Shown here one piece after another: positions 33,413 to 43,185 of a stretch of DNA of 64,000 nucleotides (its first letter is position 1; each line of letters opens with the position of its first letter). Source of the DNA: Schistocerca nitens. Its lineage: Eukaryota; Arthropoda; Insecta; Orthoptera; Acrididae. The translations under genes and the position numbers were made by a program. The notes beneath the pieces were generated by a model. That model was not told the DNA's origin. It saw only the letters and a program-made list of their open reading frames with translations, and made no database searches. Location of the stretch: NCBI RefSeq assembly GCF_023898315.1, contig NC_064622.1, positions 350,467,234 through 350,531,233 on the forward strand, written 5' to 3'.

Positions 33413-36400
33413 CTCACGATGACATCGTCCTCAAGTGGAATTGCGGCGGTTTTTTTCCACTTCCTAGCTGAGCTATGGCAACTGTTAAGCTTTAACATGC
33501 ATTCTGCATTGCCCTCCAGGAAACCTGGTTCCCAGCGATCCCGTTCCTTGGCCTCCTCGGCTATAAGGGATACTACAGGAACTGTAGCAACTATAAGTGA
33601 GTGTCAGGTGAAGTTTGCATTTATGTTCTAAACTCAGTCTGTAGTGACACTGTACCCCTTCAAACCCCTCTTGAAGTTGTGGCTGTCAGAATGAGGATGA
33701 CACAGAAAATAACTGTCAGCAATGTATATCTTCCTCCAGATGGTGCAGTACCCCTGAATGTATTAGCTGCACTGATTGATCAACTCCCTAAGCATTTTAA
33801 TGCCCATAACCTCTTGTGGGGTGGCACTTTGCTTACTGGCCAAGGCAGAGATGTCGGAACTTTACTGTCTCAGTTCGACCTCTGCCTCTTAAGTATTGGG
33901 GCTGCCACACATTTCAGTGTGGCTCATGGTAGTTACTCGGCCATTGATTTATCAATTTGGAGCCCAGGACTTCTCCCATCTATCCACTGGAGAGCACATG
34001 TCGACCTGTGTGGTCGTGACCACTTCCCCATCTTCCTGTCACTGCCCCGGCGTCAGGGCCACAGCTGCTTGCCCAGATGGGCTTTAAAGAAGGCAGACTG
34101 GGAAACATTCACCTTTGCTGTCACCGTTGAATCTCCCCCCACACGGAAACGTCGCTGTGATGGTTGAGCAGGTAACTACAACGATCGTTTTTACGGCAGA
34201 AAACGTAATCCCTTGCTCTTTAGGGTGCCCGAGGCATAAGACAGTCTCTGGGTGGTCGCCGGAAGTAGCTCAAACAATAAAGGAGCATTGGCGAGCTCTA
34301 CAGTGGCATAAGCGGCACCCTTCCCTGGAGCAGTTCTCCAGCTTATCAAATGATGGAAGCATGAGTGTTGGGAGAGATACATCTTGACCATTGGGTGTCA
34401 TATGTCACCTTCCCAAGTCTGGGCAAAGATCAAACCTGTTTTCGGGTACCAGACCCCAGCAGGTGTTCCCGGTGTTACCATAAATGGCGTGTTACCTACC
34501 GAAGCAAAAGCGATTGCCAAGCACTTTGCTCGAGCCTCTGTGTCAGAGAATTACCCCCCAGCCTTTCGCACTCTCGAACTGCGGCCGGAAGGGAACGTCC
34601 TCACATTCACTACATGCCACAGTGAATCCTATAATGCCCCATTTACAGAGTGAGAGCTCCTCAGTGCCCTTGCACATTGCCCCGACACAGCTCCTGGGCC
34701 TGATCAGATCCACAGCCAGATGATTAAACATCTCTCATCTGACTACAAGCGATATCTCCTCATCATCTTCAACCAGATCTGGTGCGATGGTGTCTTTCCA
34801 TTGCAGTGGTGGGAGAGCACCATCATTCCGGTGCTCAAACCCGGTAAAAACCTGCTTGATCTGGATAGCTATCGACCCATCAGCCTCACCAACATTCTTT
34901 GTAAGCTGCTGGAACATACGGTATGTCGGCGGTTTGGAGTCACCTGGCCTTCTGGCTCCAAGTCATAGCAGATTATGCCAGGGTCGCTCTACCAGTGATA
35001 ATCTTGTGTCCCTCGTGTCTGCTATCCGAACAGCCTTGTTCAAATGGCAACACCTGGTTGCTGTCTTTTTTTGACTTGGGTGAAGCATACGACACGACCT
35101 GGCGTTGTCATATCCTTGCCACATTGGTCTCCAGGGCCCGCTCCCGATTTTTATTCAAAACTTCCTTACGCTCAGTACTTTCCATGTCTAAGTTGGTGTC
35201 TGTCATAGTTCCATCCATATCCAGGAGAATGGAGTCCAACAGGGCTCTGTATTGAGTGTGTGTCTTTTTTTAGTGGCCATTAATGGTCTAGCAGCAGCTG
35301 TCGGGCCCTCCGTCTGACCTTCTTTGTGTGCAGACGACTTCTGCATTTTGTACTGCTGCTCCAATATTGGTGTTGCTGAGCATCGCCTACAGGGAGCCAT
35401 TTACAAGGTGCAGTCATGGGCTCTAGCCCACGGCCTCCAGTTTTCAGCCACAAAGTTGTGTGTCCTTCTGTGAGCATCGTACAATTCGTCCGGACACAGA
35501 ACATTATCGTCATGATGATCCACTCACTGTAGTGGACACATATTGATTCTTAGGACTAGTTTTTGATGTTCGATTGACTTGGCTTCCTCATCTTCATCAG
35601 CTCAAACAGAAGTGCTGTCAGCACTTCAATGCCCTCCGTAGCCTGAGCAGCACAAATTGGGGTGCAGATCGCTCTATAGAGCACTTGTCCAGTCCTGAAT
35701 TGATTATGGGAGTATGGCGCTGAAGACCTTGCTGTCGTGCGCCCACAATACCCCTCTACTACTACTACTACTACTATGGGAGTATGGTTTATGGTTCGGC
35801 AGTGCCCTCAGCATTGCATTTACTCGACCCTGTGCACCACTGTGGGGTTCGACTAGTGACAGGAGCTTTTAAGACGAGTCCGGTGACCAGCATACTAGTG
35901 GAGGCTGGGGTCCCTCCATTGCAAATCAGATATGCACAACTGCTCGCCAGTTGCATAGTACACATTTGTAGTTCTCCTGCGCATCCGAATTACTGTCTCC
36001 TTTTCCCGCTTCTGGCAGTCCATCACCCCCATCGGTGGCCTGGGTCGGAGCTAACGATTGCAGTTCACGTACGGTCCCTTCTTTCTGAACTGGAGTCCTT
36101 CCCTTCACCACCTCTACTTGTGGTCCGTTCACATACGCTTCCATCGTGTACCTCTTGCCCGCAGCTTCGTCTGGATCTTTCACATGGCCCATGGACTCTG
36201 TTACCCCTCCGGCTCTCCACTGCCACTTCCTCTTGATTCTTGATGTGTTCCGGAGCTCTGAAGTGGTTTACATCGACGGCTCGATGGCTGATGGTCACAT
36301 TGCCTTTGCCTACTTTCACGGTTGCCATGTTAACAGCTTTCCTTACCCGATGGATGCTGTAGAGCTGGTGGCCAGTTCTCGTGCACTTCAGTATCTCCGT

Positions 36401-36675
36401 TTGTGCCCTGGGGAGTCTTTTCTTTTATGTACTGACTCCTTGAGCAGCCTGAAAACTATGGACCAGTGCTACCCTCGCCACCCTTTGGTAGTGTCCATCC
36501 AGGATTCCATCTACCGGTATGCCTTGGAATGGTCCAGTTGTTCAGCGGTGTTCATCTGGACACCTGGTTGCGTCGGAATCCCAGGAAGTGAACTTGCTGA
36601 CAGGCTGACCAAACAGGCTACACGGAAACCACTTCTGGAGATGGACATCTCCGCAACTGACCTGCGTTCGTTATT
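33413..36675 (+). pseudogene. LINE copy 1 ORF2 (endonuclease, RT, RNase H), broken
   Basis: The endonuclease lies at 33430-34060 (LKWNCGG, VYLPPDGAVPLNVL, YSAIDLSIW, GRDHFPIFLS) and lacks the GDFN core; compared with copy 2, about seven codons are deleted there. The RT lies at 34700-35700 (PVLKPGKNLLDLDSYRPISL, then EAYDTTWR, then ADDFC near 35330). RNase H lies at 36260-36640 (YIDGSMADG, the glutamate in DAVELVASS, CTDSLSSL, ELADRLTKQA), so all its acidic residues are visible. Frameshifts and stops separate the pieces. The frame is cut at 36675 by a DNA transposon and resumes at 40620. Confidence 0.8.
35718..35774 (+). mobile_element. 57 bp ultra-short retroelement insertion with 13 bp TSD
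   Basis: Perfect direct repeats TATGGGAGTATGG (35705-35717 and 35775-35787) flank it. The insert is CGCTGAAGACC through GCGCCCACAATACCCC, ending in a (CTA)n tail of about seven units. Together with the two G of the flank, GGCGC and GCGCC form a hairpin of the same layout as the LINE terminal hairpin. Copy 2 of the LINE has no insert at the matching place. It is best read as a severely 5'-truncated non-LTR insertion. Confidence 0.75.
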
Positions 36676-38589
36676 CAGGGTGTCTACAACCCGGGACAAC
36701 CGGGAGATCCGGGAATAACCCAGGAATTTTTTTCATCCGGGAGGAAACCGGGAAAAACCCGGGAATTTTTTAGAATTCCGGGAATTTTTCGTTGTTTAAG
36801 TTTTCAGTTAATTTTTTGTAATTCTGACTGGTAAGAACCGATACTCTAACAAAGGATATTACTGTATCCCGCTACTGCAGAATAATACTGTAGCATTAAA
36901 ACATGAACGAGAGAAAAAAACGAAAATAAAACTTAAATTGCAAAGGAAATGCGCCATATAAAATAAGTGCTCGTACAAGCGTCTGCCAACAGCAGAATGT
37001 GTCAGAGGTACTAAAAGTACCTTCTCCCACTTCTAGCTACAGAAATGTGGCTGTTGCCTGTGTAAGTAGCAGTAGCAGCAACCAGCCACATGGTGCCCGG
37101 AAAAATTTTACTGGCGTGCCCAATCTGTCAGACTCACGCGTGCACAGCAGGCCCGTATCTAGTGGGGGGTGAGGGCAAACCGGGGTATCTGATCCGGGTA
37201 GCAATTTCAGGGGGAGGGGGAAAATTCATATTCTCGAGGGAAAAATCCTTGTTTCACAAAGCACCTAGCATCCAGCGCACGGTGGTCTATCGATGATTCA
37301 TATGATTTTGAAACACACCCCTACTGGTATTTGAACACATTCTAATTGATTTCTGAATGAATTAGTTGATTTTTGAATGCGTGCGTATTGTACGTGATGT
37401 CTCTACCAACTGCAAAAACGGGACGTGGCTATACGATCTGAGTGGAATAAAACCGAACCGGAGAATGCCAACTGCTGCTTGTTTATGTTGTTGATTCAGT
37501 TTTGCGAATGTTCAGCGTTGTTGTAATCACTAGCGAAATCCACGAATTCAGACTACCAGAGTGGAAATAAACAACTAACAGGAATAACAGGTAAGAAAGG
37601 TTACGTATTATCTTCTCGGTGTATCCAAGAAAGTGAAATTTTGACAGAAAATTTTTGGCCAGATCGTTACAATAGACAGGACCAGTTGCAGTCCCCGGCT
37701 AGCAGCCGCCTAAGTTCCATCCTGGAAGTAGCTCGGGAAACGCATTGTACCAACTCGTAATAACGCTTAACCAGTGAATAATCGCTGGATAACTAAACCG
37801 GTGATTGTGGCAGGGTTAGTAAAGTTAACCGGAGAATGAGTTTTGACAGTGGTAGGAATAGTTACAGAATTAGTGACTGTTTGTTATAACGAGGAAGGAG
37901 AAGAAACGGGGACATCACACAAATTATGGAAGAGTATGACGATTCCAAATTTATACAAAAATTTCGTTCTACTACTTTTCGGTCGCATGCATGAGAAACT
38001 GGAGCGCATGAATGAAATGTCAAACCATTTCCTAACGTAAAGCTTTTTGCTTGTAGTAGGCCAAATAGGTATTTCGTGAATTTATTGTCGTATTATAAAA
38101 AGGTCATTATTGCCAAAAACAGTGTCGCTTATTTGGTGTGTGTTACAACTGCTGCAATATTAGAAAGGCCAATTTTGTTTTATCTGGAACACAGTGACAA
38201 AATAGACGTAATCAGATCGAGAAACCACACCAGTCTTGGGTACTAATTGTATTAAATGCTTTTTCAGTATTAGACAACGACATTTACATTTTTCATGTAG
38301 CAGAAAGTTTAACGAACTTTGATAAGGTAATAGTTCTTTCGCAGAAAGGAAAGAACGTGATGTAAAGTTGTACCAAGATTAGAGAGAAAAATCGCTAGGA
38401 CATAAGAATTGAAGAAATATGTAATGTCTTGCCTGTCTCTTGTCTTTACTGGTTTTAGGTATCCTATATTTAATTTTATGTTACACAGAAGAGCAAGTTA
38501 TTAGCTAATAGGCAATAAAGAGTCCAGATTTTCTGAAGAGTTCTTGTTCTCCTGGTTACAAATAATTCTATCCAGTATTAATTGCGAGG

Positions 38590-38670
38590 GGTTGTGCAGA
38601 ATGTCAAACCGGCCGACTGGGAGCAGGATAGGCACTACAGGACATTTCAATTTCCACTGTCCTGAAATAG
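38590..38670 (+). repeat. Diverged relative of the TTAA palindromic element end
   Basis: Blocks such as GGCCGACTGGGAGCAGGATA, GGCACTACAGGACATTT and TTCCACTGTC match, in the same order, the left end of the element at 12605-13311 (GGCCGACTTGGAGCAGAAGA, GGCACCACAGAACATTTT). The other end is not visible. Confidence 0.6.
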
Positions 38671-38880
38671 TTTGATGGTATCCATTACAAAATATATACG
38701 TTTGAGTTCCACAGAGCGAAATACAGTGACGTGCGCTATAAGGATGTTGTTTAAAGACGCGTGACACTGCACTGCACACTTAAGACCAAATAACGTGTCT
38801 TAGATTTCCTCGAAGATATATGTTTTATGTATCACTCTTCAGGAAGTTGTGCGCTACAAAATGAACTTATTTTTGAAAAG

Positions 38881-38907
38881 TTTTTTTTTTTTTTTTTTTT
38901 TTTTTTT
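38881..38907. repeat. T homopolymer run
   Basis: 27 consecutive T, possibly the complement of a poly(A) tail of a decayed retrotransposed sequence on the minus strand. No body could be identified. Confidence 0.9.
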
Positions 38908-39081
38908 GGACGTTCTGATGCGCAGAGCAGTCTGAGTTATAGGGGGAGGGGGGGGGGGTAGTCTCCACGTGACTCTTGTTTACATTTAGTGTTCTTTTCT
39001 GTTTGCGCTTCATTTACTGCTCTCACATCAAATGAAAACGACGGGTTCCTGTGGCTGGGAGCTATTAAGTGAATTAAAATG

Positions 39082-39325
39082 TTGGTTGGTTGGTTGGTTG
39101 TTTCGGGGAAGGAGACCAGACAGTGAGGTCATCGGTCTCATCGGATTAGGGAAGGACGGGGAAGGAAGTCGGCTGTGCCCTTTGAAAGGAACCATCCCGG
39201 CATTTGCCTGGAGCGATTTAGGGAAATCACGGAAAACCTAAATCAGGATGGCCGGACGCAGGATTGAACCGTCGTCCTCCCGAATGCGAGTCCAGTGTCT
39301 AACCACTGCGCCACCTCGCTCGGTC
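39082..39325 (-). repeat. tRNA-derived SINE inside the CAGGGTG element, 10 bp TSD
   Basis: On the minus strand the head reads GAGCGAGGTGGCGCAGTGG with B box GGTTCAATCC. The body is the same as in the copy at 7376-7777. The tail ends in GGTCTCCTTCCCC and (ACCA)n. Direct repeats AATTAAAATG lie at 39072-39081 and 39326-39335. The family tail hairpin GAGACC and GGTCTC (39108-39113 and 39130-39135 on the plus strand) is intact in this copy. Confidence 0.9.
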
Positions 39326-40619
39326 AATTAAAATGTATTCACGTAATTATGGAAGGCTAAAATATGTTTCTAGTTTCAGATTTTATTTTATTTCCACCTT
39401 TCTGACAGTCAAGCATTAATCGCCTTGCAGAACAATAGTTATTTTTGTCGGTTTGCTAAAGAAATTTGGCTTTTATTAGGGTTTCCTGCTGAGGCATTGA
39501 AGGCATTCAAACGGAATGTTTAATTCCACACTATTGGCTAGTTTCAACTGTTTGCTGCGTTTCAAGTGCACGTCTCCATCTTCTAGCGCTTATTGCATTA
39601 TGCCATAACAAAGAACCAAACATGAGATAATACAGTACTGGTACTCTAAGAAAATTTTTGTCCCGAAAACCACACTGAAAAGCTTCATATCAGGTTGAGG
39701 CCTAAGTCATTGGGAATGTGGACATATGAATGTGCACTGTAAGGCAAACTATGCATTTTAGTACGGTTCACGAAATTCCGACGCTCTTGGAGTATCCTCT
39801 CACGCCTTGTTTCTTTTATGACAAGAAGTAAGATCTTTTAATGTTTTACACGTACGTACTTAATGGCTTCCTACGTCACTATAGCTGCGCTGTCTGGCAA
39901 CTGCTGAAATGAATATTTCTAACAAGCCGCGGGAAAATATTGTGAACAGTTATTCGAAAAGCATTGTTTTTAAAGGAAATTTCCTTTTACGGAAGATGAA
40001 CTATGTGCGAAAATGTACTATGAATTTCCTATATAACAGAATGTTTGCTCTCTTATAAAAATCAACTCTTTGATGACGAGCCATTTAGAAGAATTTCTAG
40101 CCCAGAAGATCAGAGATTTATGTCGGTATTAAAAATTTTACTGGCGTATTTGTGTGATGTATCTTAAAGTGCAACATGCGCTAAACAAATCAACATTACA
40201 TGTGAAAGTTTAGTTTCTCTTGTAGCTTATTAATCTTCAATACAAAAAATTATGTGCTAAAGCTTTGCTTTTGTTGTTGCAACACTGTGTATATTAATTT
40301 AAACCATTAAATTTTCCTGTTGTTGGAATTCAAATCTATACTTTCGTGATACGAAAATACGCAGCGTGCATGTTGCTGCACATCACAAATCTTTCCAAAA
40401 CATGTTTTTTCACTCCGAGTTTCGCTTTCTAAAGTGCAGTGAAATTCTATGCTGCTGTATAAAACCATATCCATTCAAAGGATATGTTTTACAGTTCCGA
40501 GGGAAAGTATACTGTCACTTAACACAGAACAAGTGTATTTTCACCCGGGAGAAAATGTATTTTTAACCGGGAAAAATCCGGGAATTTTTTTTCCTTGTCC
40601 GTGTATACACCCTGTTATT

Positions 40620-40960
40620 ACGCCCCAAGGTTTTTCAGCTTTGGTAGATGGCATGGCAAAATCTCAGTATGTACAACAAACTGTGAGCCATTAAGGGGAC
40701 CACGAATGTTTGGAAGTTCTCGATGAGGGCCTCTTGCATGGACTCCGTGGTTCTCTGCTGGCTCCGCATTGGCCATGTCTGGCCAACCCACGGCTAACTC
40801 CTGCACCGTGAACACCCGCCTGAGTGTCGGTGCGGCGCCCGGTTGACAGAGGCCCATATTCTTCTGCTCTGTCCGTCTTTGGCTGCCCCACGACTTCATC
40901 TTCGGTAGCTGGACTCATTGTCATTGATTTTAGCAGACAATGCCTCATCGGCTGATTTGG
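40620..40960 (+). pseudogene. LINE copy 1 ORF2 C-terminal remainder
   Basis: Sequence after the DNA-transposon insertion continues the ORF2 tail downstream of RNase H. Similarity to copy 2 (from about 51560) is visible at the junction (TTACGCCCCAAGGTTTT against TTACGCTGCAAAGTTTT) but fades afterwards, and several stops occur. The final Cys/His knuckle seen in related elements is recognisable only in part. Confidence 0.5.
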
Positions 40961-41082
40961 TTTTACGTTTCATCCGTGAGGGTGGGTTTTATCATTCAAT
41001 CCGAGTTTTAGCGCAAGTCCCTTGTCCCTATGTGTCCTCCACCCTAGTGTTTTTAGGGTGGAGGTTTTAATGTGTGTTGCAG

Positions 41083-41126
41083 AGTGGCTGGCTTCTCCTT
41101 TTTATTCTTGTGGTCAGCCAGCCACT
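41083..41126 (+). other. Conserved 3' UTR stem-loop, LINE copy 1
   Basis: AGTGGCTGGC (41083-41092) pairs with GCCAGCCACT (41117-41126) around a pyrimidine-rich loop of about 24 bases. Copy 2 has the same stem at 52022-52031 and 52057-52066, with one C-G pair replaced by T-A on both strands, which keeps pairing. Confidence 0.7.
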
Positions 41127-41315
41127 GTAATCTGCTTCCTTGTTTTACTCTCTTCCGTTTCTAGTGTCTCTCTGTTGGTTTCTTGTCCTCCTTTGTTCCT
41201 TTTAGTGTTCGTTGCCTTTCCTTCGTTCTTGTGGCTTTTCCTTTTTTTCCGTTTTGTGTTACATGTCTTGTCTGTTTTATTCTCACGCTTGTGGCATTGT
41301 TTTATTAGGGAAAAA

Positions 41316-41342
41316 GGACCAATGACTTCGTAGTTTGGTTCC
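41316..41342 (+). other. LINE copy 1 terminal hairpin shared with SINE tail
   Basis: GGACCAATGACTTCG is followed by TGGTTCC, a somewhat decayed form of the terminal hairpin of copy 2. It sits directly before the CCAACCAACCAATC tail. Confidence 0.6.
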
Positions 41343-41370
41343 TCCCCCCCTCTTTTAAACCAACCAACCA

Positions 41371-41964
41371 ATCAATCATCAGCAGTCCAATGTCGGTGTT
41401 GACGGGCCTGGGTGATATTTAAAGCTTCCTGTTGAGCAGTTATCAAGGGTTCATGAATGAATGGGCCTTCAGCTCCGAAAGCCCATATCGATGATTTTTC
41501 ATTGAATGGTTCACACATTGACACTTGTTTATGGACCAGTACTGAAATCTGCGGCAGTTTGTGAAAGGGTTGTACTTGGGTCACATTGAACGTTCTCTTC
41601 AGTTGTCCTTGGTCCCATTCTTGCAGGATCTTTTTCCAGCCGCAGCGGTGTTGGAGATTTGATGTTTTACCGGATTCCTGATATTCATGGTACCCTTTTG
41701 AAACGGACATACAGGAAAATCCCCACTTCATCGCTACCTCGGGGATTCTGTGTCCCATTGCTCGTGCACCGACTACAACACCACATTCTAACTCATTTAA
41801 ATCTTGATAACCTGCCATTGTAGCAGTGGTATCTGATCCAACAACTGCGCCATACACTTGTTGGCTTACATAGGTGTTGCTCAACACAGCACCGTATTCT
41901 GTCCGTTTACTTATCTCTGTATTTGAATATGCATGCCTACATCAGTTTCTTTGGTGCTTGAGTG
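41371..41964 (-). pseudogene. Tc1-family transposon fragment with transposase N-terminus
   Basis: The right terminus, in reverse complement CACTCAAGCACCAAAG, ends at a TA (41965-41966). The transposase starts near 41818 with MAGYQDLNELECGVVVGARA, then MKWGFSCMSVSKGYHEYQES and CGWKKILQEW, the bipartite helix-turn-helix DNA-binding domain of Tc1 transposases. It ends near HRHWTADD, just before the first catalytic aspartate. The catalytic half is absent, because the LINE copy abuts on the left. Same family as the element at 17828-19098. Confidence 0.8.
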
Positions 41965-42124
41965 TATTATAAATTGTGTACAATGTGCGTCCTGCTAAAA
42001 CTCTGAAACAAGTCCCAGTATGACCAAGGCCTTCTATCCCCTATCCGTGTAGAAGGTTCCCACTTTTACTTGAGTGGTGTGCTTTTGAAGATATAAGGGC
42101 TGGGAAGTTTCATCCTCTACAAAT

Positions 42125-42267
42125 TTCTACAACATTCAAGAGTATTCTAAAACATTCTGGAGTGTTCCACAATATTCCAGAATGCTCGGGAATGTTCCAC
42201 AATGATCTGGGATGTTCTGGAATGTTCAGGAATAGTCTGGAGCATTTGGACGAATGTTTTGGAACAT
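42125..42267 (+). promoter_or_regulatory. Heat-shock-element array, 10-bp-phased TTCnnGAAnn units
   Basis: From 42125 to 42242 the sequence repeats every 10 bp with TTC or a one-base variant at 42125, 42135, 42145 and so on to 42245; 9 of 13 of these slots are exact TTC. GAA or a variant falls five bases later in each unit. The best run is TTCTGGAATGTTCAGGAA at 42215-42232, four perfect alternating units. Heat shock factor trimers bind alternating nGAAn units at 5 bp spacing. A TATA box follows about 70-95 bp downstream. Function is inferred from sequence only. Confidence 0.75.
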
Positions 42268-42338
42268 CGTGGACTATTTGAAGACTTTATGGAGTGTTAT
42301 GGAATTCGCCACTGGTGGGGTACCCATTGGTAGGGGAA

Positions 42339-42344
42339 TATAAA
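42339..42344 (+). promoter_or_regulatory. TATA box downstream of the HSE array
   Basis: TATAAA followed by GCAAGA. A start about 30 bases downstream would give an A-rich leader of about 160 bases before the Helitron frame at 42528. Confidence 0.55.
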
Positions 42345-42527
42345 GCAAGACCCTTCATGGATTCGAAAGTCAATTTCTTATCAGTGACAAAGGGAGGAAA
42401 CGGAAAAGTAGTGCAATGAGCTAATAAAAACAAACAGTGAAGTGTGAGAAATAAAGTTTGAGAATTGTATAAAGTGTACTTAATGTTTATGTTACTAAAA
42501 AGTTTATTTGATCTGTATTTTAGACAA

Positions 42528-43180
42528 TGCTGAAACATAAAAGAGGAGGGGATCTTGCTAGTTATGAAGCAAAATGTCAAAAACAAAAAGAACTTTGAAA
42601 AAATGAAACAGATGAAGAGGCGAAGCACATTTAGGTTCCCAACGAATGAGAATGAGCACTGTGAGAAGCAGAGAAACCAAAGAACAACGAATTGAAGAAT
42701 CAAGAATTGTGGCACAACCTTATAATAAAAGTCTGCGAACTCGGGCCTACCATGGAAATATCACCCTATGAGGTGCACAGTCGAGGACAAGTAAACTGTA
42801 CAACCTAACAAGTAAAGCATTGCAGTATGACCTGATGAAACAATATAACAAATACTAACATGCCGTAATCAGAAAAATGAATAACATCTTCCTATTTTGC
42901 AATGCGAAAAAATTCGATAGAGGAACACCAGGATTCTGTTGCATGAATGGAAAAATTTGACTACCACCACTGGAAGCACCTCTGCAGGAATTTTTGCATT
43001 ACATGACCGGGGAAACTCCAGAATCAAAATACTTTCTTCAAAACATAAAAGCCCACAATGCGTGCTTTGATCAGCACTAACAGAGATGAAATTGATTATG
43101 TTTTTGCCATCCAAGGACAAATCTGTCACAACATGGGATTATTACTACCATTACTCAGTGAAGGTGATAAATTTCTGCAA
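42528..43180 (+). pseudogene. Helitron Rep/helicase protein, N-terminal part
   Basis: The frame starts with ATG near 42528 and reads LASYEAKCQKQKEL, a charged start common in insect Helitron proteins. Later, at 42890-43080, it shows FCNAKKFDRGTPGFCCMNGK, LPPLEAPLQEFLHYMTGETP and ESKYFLQNIKAHNACF, the conserved block before the Rep domain, with a Cys-rich motif. Several stops interrupt it. Sequence similarity ends at about 43180, where the mariner-like element starts. Confidence 0.7.
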
Positions 43181-43185
43181 GTATA

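Larger units (their letters stand above)
36676..40614. mobile_element. CAGGGTG-ended DNA transposon, 3939 bp, 5 bp TSD
   Basis: The termini are inverted: CAGGGTGTCTACAACCCGGG at the left and, in reverse complement, CAGGGTGTATACACGG at the right. Subterminal CCGGGAA repeats occur at both ends. It is flanked by TTATT (36671-36675 and 40615-40619). Copy 2 of the LINE shows the uninterrupted sequence at the corresponding place (about 51550-51575), which confirms both boundaries. I recognise no transposase inside, so it is probably non-autonomous. The ends are hAT-like in general appearance, but hAT elements usually duplicate 8 bp, so the superfamily is open. A SINE (39082-39325) and a piece related to the 12605 element (38590-38670) are inside. 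Confidence 0.85.
31306..41370 (+). mobile_element. LINE copy 1: I/R1/LOA-like non-LTR retrotransposon, near full length
   Basis: Order: 5' untranslated region (31306-31950), ORF1 with CCHC knuckles, ORF2 with endonuclease, RT and RNase H, and a 3' untranslated region ending in a hairpin and an (ACCA)n-like tail near 41370. Without the inserted 3939 bp DNA element, its 5 bp duplication and a 57 bp insertion, it is about 6.1 kb, a normal length for these elements. The reading frames are heavily interrupted. The same family occurs as copy 2 at 48065-52243. RNase H plus endonuclease points to the I, LOA or R1 group; I cannot decide between them. No target duplication was found. Confidence 0.85.

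Noticed and set aside
31306-41370. Target-site duplication for LINE copy 1
   Set aside because: The sequences left of 31306 and right of 41370 do not match, and the flanks belong to different elements, so no duplication can be claimed; a rearrangement is possible.
41371-41964. LINE copy 1 inserted into this Tc1 element
   Set aside because: If so, the missing catalytic half of the Tc1 should lie left of 31306. That sequence is unrelated, so simple insertion is not supported.
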